64,000 nt of DNA from contig NZ_CP036433.1 in assembly GCF_007751035.1 (NCBI RefSeq), positions 900,437-964,436 of the forward strand, given 5' to 3'. The position numbers were made by a program, and so were the translations under genes. The notes below the pieces were generated by a model, which had not been told where the DNA came from, ran no database searches, and saw only the letters and a list, made by a program, of their open reading frames with translations. Source of the stretch: Lignipirellula cremea (GTDB lineage Bacteria > Planctomycetota > Planctomycetia > Pirellulales > Pirellulaceae). Of this stretch, positions 1 through 8,369 are shown in pieces (positions within the stretch are counted from its first letter, which is position 1; each line of letters begins with the position of its first letter).

Positions 1-101
1 GCAGGCAGCATTATCCCAGGCAGAGTGGAAACGTTGCGGCGGCCGATGGCTGCTGGCGTCGAACGTTTTCCTTTTGATGGAATGTCTTTTTCGGAAACAC
101 C

Positions 102-1895
102 ATGCTGAACTTCTTTCGACAACACTCGCACACTTATAAAGACGATGTGCTCTCCGGTTTGACGGTGGCCCTGGCCCTGGTGCCGGAGGCGATCGCCTTT
201 TCCTTTGTGGCCGGAGTCTCGCCCCAGATCGGGCTGTACTCCGCGTTTTTTCTGTGCATGCTGGCGGCCGTGCTGGGCGGCCGGCCCGGGATGATCTCCG
301 GCGCCACCGGCGCCATGGCGGTGGTGATCATCTCGCTGATGCGGGACCACGGCATCGCTTACCTGTTTCCGACCGTCATCCTGTGCGGCCTGCTGCAGAT
401 CGCCATTGGACTGGCGCGGCTGGGAAAGCTGATTCGTATTGTGCCGCACCCGGTCATGCTGGGCTTTGTCAACGGGCTGGCGATTGTGATCGGCATGGCG
501 CAGCTCGACAGTTTCAAAACGCTCTCCCCCTCAGGCAGCCTGGAGTTTCTCACCGGCGGTCCCCTGCTGCTGATGCTGGCCCTGGCGGGCCTTACGATGG
601 CGATTATCTGGCTATTGCCGAGGTTGACCCGGGCGGTGCCGGCTTCGCTGGTCGCGATCCTGACGGTGACCTTCCTGGCCGTGGGAATCAACTACTGGGC
701 TGCTTCGGGTGAGAAAGAGGGCGAGAAGGGGAATATGATCGCCACCGTCGGCGACATGCTGCGAGCCAATTCCGTGGCCGCCGCCCTGGGACATAACTCC
801 CACGCGTCGGCGCCCGAGGGAGCGATCGACGTCCAACCGGCCGGCCTGCACGCCGCCACGATGGCCGAAACGGACGCCGTCGAACAGGCGGATGCCGCCA
901 AAGCCGTCATCGCCAAAGCGAACCAGCCGGATGCGGCCGAGATTGAAGCCGCGGTCGCCGCCGCTTCTTCGACCGGAATGAGCAGTTCGTTGCCGATGCC
1001 GTACTTCCTGCAGTACGCCCTGGTCCCGTTCACGCTGGAAACGCTATGGATCATTTTCCCTTACGCCGTGATGTTGTGCGGCGTGGGGCTGATTGAGTCG
1101 CTGATGACGATGACCCTGATCGATGAAATCACCTCCACCCGCGGCCAGGGCAATCGCGAATGCATCGGCCAGGGAGCGGCGAACATCGTTTGTGGATTCT
1201 TCGGCGGCATGGGCGGTTGTGCGATGATCGGCCAGTCGCTGATTAACGTCAACTCGGGCGGCCGCGGTCGCTTGTCGGGCATTGCGGCGGCCGTGTTCCT
1301 GTTGCTGTTCATCCTGTTCCTGGGACCGCTGATCGAACAGATTTCCATGGCGGCCCTGGTCGGCCTGATGTTTATCGTAGTGATCGGAACCTTTGAATGG
1401 GCGTCGCTCAAAATGTTTGAAAGGATGCCCCGCGGCGATGTGCTGGTGATGGTGCTGGTGACCGGCTACACCGTGGTGATGCACAACCTGGCGATGGCCG
1501 TGATCCTGGGCGTGGTGGCTTCCGCGCTGATGTTCGCCTGGCAGCACTCGACCCATATTTTCGCCGACGTCAAGCTGAATGAGTTCGGCAGCAAAATCTA
1601 TCAGCTGCATGGGCCGTTGTTCTTCGCCTCGGTCTCGCACTTTAAAGACCTGTTTGATGTGGCGAACGACCCTGAGGATGTGGTGATCGACTTCTACTAC
1701 ACGCGGGTGTACGACCAGTCGGGACTGGAAGCGATCAACACGCTGGCCGAGAAATACCTGGCGGTCGGCAAACGCTTGCACCTGACGCACCTTAGCCCCG
1801 AGTGCCGCGACCTGCTCGACCGGGCCGGCGATCTGGTCGAGATCAACGTTTCCGAAGACCCCCAGTACCATGTCGCCACCGATCGGCTGGGCTAA
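102..1895 (+). CDS. SulP-family anion (sulfate) permease with STAS domain
   Basis: A 597-residue inner-membrane transporter of the SLC26/SulP family, expected to move sulfate or bicarbonate across the cytoplasmic membrane. The N-terminal sulfate-transporter core (residues about 12-200 and 300-470) is a run of hydrophobic helices with family-like segments such as [13 protein letters not shown] and [14 protein letters not shown]-terminal STAS domain (about 490-590) includes YDQSGLEAI, where the usual DSSG motif is. Odd: between VGD (about 216-218) and LPMPYFLQ (about 297) there is an Ala/Glu-rich hydrophilic insert of about 75 residues not usual in the family. No strong Shine-Dalgarno is visible before the ATG. 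It converges on the DUF1552 gene. Anion specificity cannot be read from sequence; a sulfatase lies 26 kb away. Confidence 0.9.
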   Translation: MLNFFRQHSHTYKDDVLSGLTVALALVPEAIAFSFVAGVSPQIGLYSAFFLCMLAAVLGGRPGMISGATGAMAVVIISLMRDHGIAYLFPTVILCGLLQIAIGLARLGKLIRIVPHPVMLGFVNGLAIVIGMAQLDSFKTLSPSGSLEFLTGGPLLLMLALAGLTMAIIWLLPRLTRAVPASLVAILTVTFLAVGINYWAASGEKEGEKGNMIATVGDMLRANSVAAALGHNSHASAPEGAIDVQPAGLHAATMAETDAVEQADAAKAVIAKANQPDAAEIEAAVAAASSTGMSSSLPMPYFLQYALVPFTLETLWIIFPYAVMLCGVGLIESLMTMTLIDEITSTRGQGNRECIGQGAANIVCGFFGGMGGCAMIGQSLINVNSGGRGRLSGIAAAVFLLLFILFLGPLIEQISMAALVGLMFIVVIGTFEWASLKMFERMPRGDVLVMVLVTGYTVVMHNLAMAVILGVVASALMFAWQHSTHIFADVKLNEFGSKIYQLHGPLFFASVSHFKDLFDVANDPEDVVIDFYYTRVYDQSGLEAINTLAEKYLAVGKRLHLTHLSPECRDLLDRAGDLVEINVSEDPQYHVATDRLG

Positions 1896-1976
1896 CAGGC
1901 TGGGGACCGCGAAGAGAATATCTGCCGGATTTGGGATCGTCGTTTTGACAGCCGGAAGACGCAGAAAGTACGCGCC

Positions 1977-1993
1977 CTTTCACAGAGTGAAAG
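1977..1993. repeat. CTTTCAC-N3-GTGAAAG palindrome, copy 1
   Basis: A perfect 7-bp stem with a 3-base loop in the short gap between the convergent SulP and DUF1552 genes, followed by GGCGACTG. The same palindrome with similar flanks recurs at 35322-35338 and 42338-42354. There is no T-run, so it is not a typical intrinsic terminator, although it could end transcripts from both sides. Confidence 0.7.
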
Positions 1994-2008
1994 GCGACTG
2001 TTTGTCGA

Positions 2009-3316
2009 TCAGACCATTTCCAGTCCGCGGAGCGCGCCGGTGCTACTGGAGAAGCGGTCTGTTTCCAGGCCCAGTCGCTGCAGGACGGAAACAAACAGGT
2101 TGGCGATCGGTTCGTTCTGCTGCGTATCAAACGCCAGATGCTGCCCGTGGCGAAAGCCGCCGCCGGCCAGAAGCATCGGCCAGTTCTGGTTGGTGTGGCC
2201 GTTGGCGTTGCCCATGCAGGTGCCGTACAGCACGGCCGTGTGATCCAGTAACGTGCCGTTCTCTTCGCGGGCGTTTTTCAGCCCCAGCAGGAAATCTTTG
2301 AGCGCGGCCAGTTGGGCCTCTTCAATGATGCGCAGCTCGGAAATCATCTCCGGTCGGTTGCCGTGATGCGTCAGCGAGTGCGTTTCACTGGCGACGCCGG
2401 GAATCTCCGAGAGCACGCCCAGCGGCTGCACAAACAGACTGACGACCCGGGTGGAGTCGGTCTCAAACGCCAGCCGCAGCACCTCGAGCGTGCTGCGCAG
2501 CCGGGTCAACAGCTGGGCCGGTTCGCTCACGTCGGTCGGTTCGGGCAGCTCGACCTGGGGTTTCGGCTTGTGCTGCCAGGACTCGCTCTGCAGCAGTTGC
2601 TGTTCCAACTCGCGGATGGCGGTGAAGTACTGGTCCAGTCGCTGGCGATCCGCGGGGCCGGTCGTTTTCTCGAGCCTTCGCGCCCGTTCCCGCACGGTGT
2701 CGAGCAGGCTGCGGCCGCTTTCCAGGTCGTGGACTCGCTCTTCGATCTCTTTCTCGGAACCCTGGACAAACAGCTGGCGGTAGAGCTTCGCCGCGCTGGT
2801 CTCCGCGGGAATCTTCACGCCGGCGCGGGTGTACGACATGCCCGACGACGAAGAGTTGCTGCAGGAGACGACCAGGCAAGGGAACCGCGTTTGGGCGCCA
2901 ATCTGCTCGGCCGCCAGCTGGTCGAACGACAGCGAATTGCGGAACGCGGCGCCTGCCGGATGCGGAGCCCCGGTCAGGAACGATTGCTCATTCGAATGGC
3001 CCCCGTCCACGCCCGGATGGGACATGCCGGAGAAAACGGTCATGTCGTTCCGCAACGGAGCCAGCGTCTGCAGGTAGGGTGACAGCTTGTAGTCCTTGCC
3101 GGCCTGCTCGGGAAAGAACAGATGCGGCATGATGCCCTGGTTCGTCTGGATGGCAATCATCCGCCGCGGCGGTTCGGCGGACGACTCGGCCCCCCAGGCC
3201 GATGAACAAACGGCCGGGCGCATGGCGTCCAGCAGCGGCAAGGCGATCGCCACGCCGGCTGCCTGAAGAACGGTGCGGCGGGAGAGCATGGCTTGTCGGG
3301 CGCTGAGGCTGTTCAT
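2009..3316 (-). CDS. DUF1552 protein (secreted partner of the DUF1592 gene)
   Basis: A 435-residue member of the DUF1552 family; function not established. The N-terminus has a twin-arginine-like signal (SRRTVL at 12-17, then a hydrophobic stretch ending LPLLDAMRPA), pointing to export. The body has family features: NDMTVFSGMSHP, an early Gly/His-rich segment, LDHTAVLYGTCMGN near the C-terminus, and a GGGFRHGQHLAF motif just before the end. It lies 59 bp downstream of the DUF1592 gene on the same strand, so the two probably form an operon. Met1 is used as the start, but Met10 is also possible. The same gene pairing is seen at 13.5-17.5 kb and 30.1-33.8 kb. Confidence 0.88.
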   Translation of the reverse strand: MNSLSARQAMLSRRTVLQAAGVAIALPLLDAMRPAVCSSAWGAESSAEPPRRMIAIQTNQGIMPHLFFPEQAGKDYKLSPYLQTLAPLRNDMTVFSGMSHPGVDGGHSNEQSFLTGAPHPAGAAFRNSLSFDQLAAEQIGAQTRFPCLVVSCSNSSSSGMSYTRAGVKIPAETSAAKLYRQLFVQGSEKEIEERVHDLESGRSLLDTVRERARRLEKTTGPADRQRLDQYFTAIRELEQQLLQSESWQHKPKPQVELPEPTDVSEPAQLLTRLRSTLEVLRLAFETDSTRVVSLFVQPLGVLSEIPGVASETHSLTHHGNRPEMISELRIIEEAQLAALKDFLLGLKNAREENGTLLDHTAVLYGTCMGNANGHTNQNWPMLLAGGGFRHGQHLAFDTQQNEPIANLFVSVLQRLGLETDRFSSSTGALRGLEMV

Positions 3317-3375
3317 TCGTTTTGCCTTCCTGGTCAGGACGACGCCGCTCGCGCAGCGCCGGTGGAATGTCGGGT

Positions 3376-6132
3376 CTATTTGCGGCGGAAGAAGCCGCTG
3401 ATCAAAATTTCATGAAGCAGGGTGCGCAGGCCAAAGCCGCTGTCCCGGCTGCGGTCCAGAATCCGCTGGACTTCGGCCCGGTCGGCAAAAGTCACCGGCG
3501 CCCCGGTCCCATATAACACCAGCCGTTCGACCAGATTCCGGGCTAGCGCCTCTTCATCCCGCGCGAGCAGGCGTTTCAGGTCTTCGATATTTTCAAACGG
3601 TTCACCCGCGGACGTTTCTCCCGAGGCGTCGACCGGCAGGCCTAACCGCACGTTGTTCTGGACATGATGCCACTGGCCTGGCTGCACGGCCAGAAACTCC
3701 TCCCGCAGCGGAGGATCGCCGCTTTGTTCGCTGGGCTCTTTGATCTCCCGGTCGCCCGCATAACGATACTGCGTTCGCCAGCGACCGATCACGTCAAAGC
3801 TTTCCAGCGCAAAGCCAGGCGGATCAATCTTGGCATGGCAACGGGCGCAGGTCGCATCGGCCCGGTGCTTGTCGAGTTGTTCCCGAATGGTCGTTGTGCC
3901 GCGCAGGTCCGGTTCCACCGCGGGGATGTTGGGCGGAGGCGGCTGCGGGCGTTGACCCAGAATCCGGTCCAGCACCCAGGCGCCCCGTTTCACGGGCGAC
4001 GTCGATGTGCCATTGGCCGTGACCTTCAGCACGGACGCCTGCGTGAGCAGTCCGCCGCGGGGGCAGTCGGGCGGCAGTTCGACCCGGCGAATGGCGCTCC
4101 CTTCGACCCCAGGGATGCCGTAGAACTCGGCCAGCCGCTGGTTGATCATGACAAAGTCTGAGTCGATCAAATGGGTTGGACCAAGATCTTTCTCCAGCAT
4201 CTCGCGGAAGTACGCCCGCGTTTCGGCCAGCATGGCGTCGCGGAGGTCATTGCGGAACTCGGGATACAACCGCCGGTCGGGGCTGGTAAAGTCGATCTCG
4301 CGCAGGTGCAGCCACTGGTCCAGAAAATCGTTGATAAAGCGGTCCGAACGCGGATCGAGCAGCATGCGGTCCACTTTTTCCACCAGGTTCGCCCCGCCCA
4401 GCCGGTGCTGCTCCACCATTGTTGTCATCTCTTCATCGGGCATCGAGTTCCATAAAAAGTAGGAGATGCGCGTGGCGTAAGCGTAAGAGTCCAGCAGGTT
4501 CGGGTCTTTCGGACTGACGAGGCCGGCCGGCTCGACCAGGAACAAAAAGTCGGGCGAACATAACGCCGTGCAATAGGCGGCCCGCATGGCGTCTTCAAAA
4601 AACTCGCCCGCCCTGATGTGATCCTGCGCGATCCGCACATAGACCTCGATCTCCTCCGGCGGAACGGGCCGGCGGAACGCCCGCGGCAGAAAGTCGGCCA
4701 GCAACCGGGCGGCGTCGGCCTCTGGACGCGGAGCGGCGGCCGTCCACACGGACTGATACTTCTGGAATTCGGCGCCGTCGACATGGTTCGGACGGGAGCC
4801 GGACTTGCGCACCAGGGGAGCCGGCTGGCGGGGATACTTGCCGTCCCGCTCAAACGGCAATTCGGCCAGCGGCAGATTGCCGAACAAACGACGATGGCTG
4901 GCCGGCGGCCATTGCTCCAGCAGCGGTCCGGTGATGTCGACATAGTCGATCGCCACCGCGGGACCGACGTAGTTGAAGTACCGGGCGAAGTTCCCACACA
5001 GGTTGGCCGGATTTAACTGCAGGATCTCCGACGCATTGAGCCAGACGACAATTTCGTGTTCCTGCGGCTGCATTGAAGGGGCGTCAAAGTAAGCCAGCAC
5101 GCGGCCGTCGGCGGTGAGCGCCAGCGACTGCATGCGCGACGCCGGAGCCATTTTCCCTTCGTTCAGTTCAAAGCTCCAGACCGACGTACGAATCCGATAA
5201 AAGCCGGAATGGAACGGCGAAAAAGTTTCCACCTCGGGAATGAAGGAAGGACGAGCATGCGTTAGCACGCCGACCGAGTCGCTGTTCTCCAGGTGCGGAA
5301 TCTTCTCCAGCAGATGGATCGCCGGGCCGGTGCGCGGGTGGATTTTGTCGATCAGCTCCGGGTCGATCTGTCGGTTGTTAATGGGGAACGTCGCACTGCC
5401 AAACGCCGACAGCCCGCCGATGCGGCGGAACCGCTTGTGGAACTCCATCGGCCGGGCCTCGTGGGCGATCGCCTCATCCAGCACAAAGTTGGCCGCTTCC
5501 AGATACTTGCGCAGCTGCACCGCCGAGATATCCAGCGCGCGGCTGGCCTTGTCGAAACCATCAAGCAGGCTGTCTTCCGGCAGCATTTCCTTGACCTGCA
5601 GCCCCGGCATGTCAAACAGATCGCGGAGCGTATTCTCATATTCCGAGCGGTTCAGGCGGCGCAGCGGCACCCGGCCGAGCGCTCGCTGCTGCTGGCTCTG
5701 GTAACGCATCAACGCCTGGCCCAGTTGAGCCAGCATCAGGGTGCGTTCGTTCTCGGCCGGCGCTTCGGTTTCCTTCGGCGGCGGCATTTCGCCTCGCTGG
5801 ACCCGGTCATGCAGTTGCACCCAGCGGGCAAAGGTCGCCTCGTCCTCAAGGCTGGACAGATCGGTCGACAGGGCCGTCAGATCCAGCCCCGCTTCCGCGT
5901 CGTCGCCCGCATGGCACAGCACGCAATGCTTCTGCACGAACTTGCTGACCGTCGCTGGCATCTCTTCCGCCAGCCCCGCCTGACAGGCCACGCCCCAGGC
6001 GATCAGCCCCAGCAGCAGCCTGCCCGTCGATCGTCCGCATAAGGCAACCGCCCCCACGCGACGACCGGCGACTGGGAAGCGGAAAACGGGGAAAGCAGTG
6101 ACCGTGTGCGAGAAAGGGGTTTGCATCGCCAT
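3376..6132 (-). CDS. Planctomycete PSCyt1/DUF1587/DUF1595/DUF1592/DUF1588/DUF1585 protein
   Basis: A 918-residue secreted multidomain protein. After a signal-like hydrophobic segment (about 38-55) comes a PSCyt1 domain with CVLCH (C70, C73, H74), a haem-c type motif. Then follow DUF1587 (LRRLNRSEYENTLRDLFDM, from about 155), a beta-rich segment resembling a carbohydrate-binding region (about 290-385), DUF1595 (FLPRAFRRP, about 470), DUF1592 (YFLWNSMPDEEM, about 550), DUF1588 with a second CxxCH (CARCH near 761, followed by KIDPPGFALESFD) and a C-terminal DUF1585. The role is not established; the motifs suggest a periplasmic or surface cytochrome. It is the first gene of a two-gene unit with DUF1552. 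An AGAAGG-like ribosome site precedes the ATG. Confidence 0.88.
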   Translation of the reverse strand: MAMQTPFSHTVTAFPVFRFPVAGRRVGAVALCGRSTGRLLLGLIAWGVACQAGLAEEMPATVSKFVQKHCVLCHAGDDAEAGLDLTALSTDLSSLEDEATFARWVQLHDRVQRGEMPPPKETEAPAENERTLMLAQLGQALMRYQSQQQRALGRVPLRRLNRSEYENTLRDLFDMPGLQVKEMLPEDSLLDGFDKASRALDISAVQLRKYLEAANFVLDEAIAHEARPMEFHKRFRRIGGLSAFGSATFPINNRQIDPELIDKIHPRTGPAIHLLEKIPHLENSDSVGVLTHARPSFIPEVETFSPFHSGFYRIRTSVWSFELNEGKMAPASRMQSLALTADGRVLAYFDAPSMQPQEHEIVVWLNASEILQLNPANLCGNFARYFNYVGPAVAIDYVDITGPLLEQWPPASHRRLFGNLPLAELPFERDGKYPRQPAPLVRKSGSRPNHVDGAEFQKYQSVWTAAAPRPEADAARLLADFLPRAFRRPVPPEEIEVYVRIAQDHIRAGEFFEDAMRAAYCTALCSPDFLFLVEPAGLVSPKDPNLLDSYAYATRISYFLWNSMPDEEMTTMVEQHRLGGANLVEKVDRMLLDPRSDRFINDFLDQWLHLREIDFTSPDRRLYPEFRNDLRDAMLAETRAYFREMLEKDLGPTHLIDSDFVMINQRLAEFYGIPGVEGSAIRRVELPPDCPRGGLLTQASVLKVTANGTSTSPVKRGAWVLDRILGQRPQPPPPNIPAVEPDLRGTTTIREQLDKHRADATCARCHAKIDPPGFALESFDVIGRWRTQYRYAGDREIKEPSEQSGDPPLREEFLAVQPGQWHHVQNNVRLGLPVDASGETSAGEPFENIEDLKRLLARDEEALARNLVERLVLYGTGAPVTFADRAEVQRILDRSRDSGFGLRTLLHEILISGFFRRK

Positions 6133-6664
6133 GGATTCTGCCTTCTATCAGAGGTCAGGGGATATTGATCGGCCAGAGGAGGATCTGCGGGCGGCCTGGC
6201 CAGTCCTGCGATGGGCTACTGGCGACGGACTGCACTCGGCCAAAGGTGGGATGTTTCAAAGCGGCCAGATTATGAGCATGGCGTGCTGGGCGGACGATGT
6301 CAATCTTTCCCGTTTCCCCGCAATTGCAGCAGGATCGGCGATTATTCCCCCCTCAAGACCCGTATTCCGTCAGATTCTGGGGCGATGCAGAGATTCCATC
6401 CTCCATTTTTGCCGCGATTGGGTTTAAGATAGGAGAGAGACCACCTGCCGGATAATCCGCAAATCCCGCCGTCGCCGGGCGAACAAATGCCTGCCTGGCG
6501 ACCTGCCTGAAGTTCCGCTGGCTGGCAGACCCCCGATCCCCCTGCCCTTTCAGGAATCTGGCTTGCCGCTTCGTCCGTCGGGCGACGCGGGCGATGCCGG
6601 CTCCTCTTCGATTTCCCGACCTGGCCTGTTTGCGTTCCCCGTCGACCGACCTTTTGGAGTTCCC
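6133..6664. other. Intergenic region between divergent genes
   Basis: 532 bp between the DUF1592 gene (minus) and the LRR gene (plus). It must hold both promoters, but no convincing -35/-10 pair was found by eye. Open frames crossing it start without ribosome sites and look like noise. The GGAG at about 6655-6658 is the likely ribosome-binding site for the LRR gene. Confidence 0.5.
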
Positions 6665-7537
6665 ATGAAACGCGTTGCGATCTCTTCCCTGTTGCTGGCC
6701 CTGACGGCGGTCGCTGTTTTGCCGTTCTTTGCCGGTTCCGTGCTGGCTGCCGATTTGCCGACCGACGAAGCCAGCGCGATTGCGTATTTCACCGCCAAAG
6801 GCGCCGACATAAAACTGGACGATGCGGGCCATGCCATCCGCTTTGTCTCGTCGGGCGCGCCTGCGCTGACGGTCGAAGAGTACCAGCGGATCGGGCTGCT
6901 TACGCACCTGCAGCAGATGGGCCTCAATTCCTCGCCGCTGGCCGACGACCAGTGGGGCTTCCTGAAGCAGTTGCCGCAGCTGAAGTCGTTGTCGATCTGG
7001 CACGGCAAAGGCTTCACCACGCTGGAGCCGTTCTCCGGTTTGCCAGTGGAGTCGCTGACGATCGGCGGCTGCATGGGGCTGCGCGACCTGAACAAGGACG
7101 ATGTCAACAAACACCGGAACGCCGTCACCACGCTGCACGACCTGCCGCAGCTGAAACGGGTTAGCCTGTACCACACGCCGCTCGCGCCGGACGACTCGCA
7201 CCTGCAGCATCTGGCGAGCAGCTTTACCACCCTGGAAGATCTGTCGCTCGACTTCTCTTCCCCCCGCGGTACGGAAACCAGCATCACCCCGGCCGGCCTG
7301 GCCGCCCTGCAGAAGCTGCCGCTGAAAGTGCTGAAGGTAGAGCATGTGGAAAGCTTCACGGCGGAGCACTTCGCCGCGATCGCCGGGATCAAATCGCTGA
7401 CCACGCTGCTGGTCGACGCGCGACGCAACCCGGTATCGCCCGAGGCGGTCGCCGCCTTTGAGAAGCTGCGTCCCGACGTAGAAGTCGTCATTGGCAAGCC
7501 GGGCGACGCCCGTCCGCCGACCGCCAAACGCCGGTAA
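6665..7537 (+). CDS. Secreted leucine-rich-repeat protein
   Basis: A 290-residue protein with a signal peptide (MKRVAISSLLLALTAVAVL, cleavage probably after VLAA) and a set of irregular leucine-rich repeats, for example LPQLKSLSIWHGKGFTTL, LPQLKRVSLYHTPLAPDD and LPLKVLKVEHVESFT. LRR folds usually mediate protein or ligand binding; no catalytic motif is visible. The frame stays open upstream to 6563, but the ATG at 6665 has GGAG seven bases before it and begins a clean signal peptide. It is monocistronic as far as can be seen. Similar repeats form the C-terminus of the larger protein at 42.4-44.3 kb. Confidence 0.75.
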   Translation: MKRVAISSLLLALTAVAVLPFFAGSVLAADLPTDEASAIAYFTAKGADIKLDDAGHAIRFVSSGAPALTVEEYQRIGLLTHLQQMGLNSSPLADDQWGFLKQLPQLKSLSIWHGKGFTTLEPFSGLPVESLTIGGCMGLRDLNKDDVNKHRNAVTTLHDLPQLKRVSLYHTPLAPDDSHLQHLASSFTTLEDLSLDFSSPRGTETSITPAGLAALQKLPLKVLKVEHVESFTAEHFAAIAGIKSLTTLLVDARRNPVSPEAVAAFEKLRPDVEVVIGKPGDARPPTAKRR

Positions 7538-7568
7538 CCGCCGCCTGCCTCCGAAAATTACTGCAGGT

Positions 7569-7696
7569 TGGGCGCTCCTGCCCGACCAGTTCGACGGAAG
7601 CATCGCGGTAACGATACGACAAGGGGGGCGCCGCTTCTTTGCCGTCAACGCCATCTCCGCTTCGATTTGGCAATCGGAAACGGGCAGGAGCGCCCA
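7569..7696. repeat. Inverted repeat pair TGGGCGCTCCTGCCCG
   Basis: Two perfect 16-base inverted arms (7569-7584 and 7681-7696) flank about 96 bp of DNA between the LRR and NUDIX genes. The arrangement resembles a paired REP-like element or a small non-coding mobile element. The arms are too far apart for a simple terminator. Confidence 0.65.
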
Positions 7697-7719
7697 TTCT
7701 ACAGAAGACAAAACGCGTA

Positions 7720-7766
7720 CTTTCTCCGCCGGCAATTTCGCACAACGACCAACCCCAAACCTCAAC
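7720..7766 (+). repeat. Dispersed repeat related to 42264-42312
   Basis: The stretch starting ACTTTCTCCGCCGG and running through ATTTCGCACAACGAC matches the reverse complement of 42264-42312 over about 45 bases, with a few differences. Both copies lie just upstream of a gene start and create spurious N-terminal extensions with similar peptides (AGNFAQRP, AGDFAQRQ). Confidence 0.6.
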
Positions 7767-7826
7767 GTCATTTTCCTCACATCCCTGCCCAGCTTCTGGA
7801 CCGTCTTCCCTGATTGGCTTTCTTCG

Positions 7827-8369
7827 ATGAACGCGACGAGTATCCCCTTGGCCCAGGCGTTCCGCTTTTGCCCGTCCTGTGGCCAGGCGGCGGAGACAAT
7901 CGGGGCGAATCCGTTCCGCTGCTCGGGCTGCGGCCATACCCAGTTCTTTAGTCCCACGATCGCGGTCGGCGGCATCCTGGCGGATCGCCGGGGTCAGATC
8001 CTGCTGATCGAACGCGGACGGGATCCGGGCCGGGGCAAGCTCGGCATCCCCGGCGGTTTTGTCGACGCAGGCGAAACGGCCGAAGAAGCCCTGCAACGTG
8101 AGGTGCTGGAAGAAGTCAACCTGCAGGTGCTCGGCATGGAGTACCTGGCGTCCTTTCCCAACAGCTACACCTATAAAGGGCTGACGACGGCCGTGACCGA
8201 CATCTTTTTCACCTGCGAGGTGGAATCGTTCGACCCGATCGCCGCGGAAAAAACCGAAGTCGCCGCCTGGCGATTCTGTCTTCCCGACCCCTCGATCCTC
8301 GACCAGATGGCGTTCGTCTCCAACCGCCGGGCCATCGAATCCTTTCTGCAACACAGGAGGAGAGCGTGA
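7827..8369 (+). CDS. NUDIX hydrolase with N-terminal zinc ribbon
   Basis: A 180-residue cytoplasmic protein. The N-terminus has a four-cysteine zinc ribbon (C15, C18, C32, C35). The NUDIX box follows as GFVDAGE, seven residues, then REVLEEVNL; it fits GX5EX7REUXEEXGU except that the glycine near the end is Asn. The family hydrolyses nucleoside-diphosphate-linked compounds; the substrate cannot be predicted. The frame is open from 7491, but the upstream part encodes repeat DNA and the ATG at 7827 begins the conserved domain. Its TGA overlaps the GTG start of the next gene (GTGA), and the AGGAGG for that gene lies inside this one, so translation is coupled. Confidence 0.85.
   Translation: MNATSIPLAQAFRFCPSCGQAAETIGANPFRCSGCGHTQFFSPTIAVGGILADRRGQILLIERGRDPGRGKLGIPGGFVDAGETAEEALQREVLEEVNLQVLGMEYLASFPNSYTYKGLTTAVTDIFFTCEVESFDPIAAEKTEVAAWRFCLPDPSILDQMAFVSNRRAIESFLQHRRRA
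8355..8360 (+). promoter_or_regulatory. Shine-Dalgarno AGGAGG deciding a GTG start
   Basis: AGGAGG ends five bases before the GTG at 8366. It fixes that GTG as the start of the PSCyt1-DUF1549-DUF1553 gene and lies within the coding end of the NUDIX gene, so the two are likely translated in a coupled way. Confidence 0.8.

Noticed and set aside
6353-7975. A 540-codon minus-strand frame
   Set aside because: Antisense to the LRR and NUDIX genes, spanning a repeat; Gln/Arg-rich with no domain.
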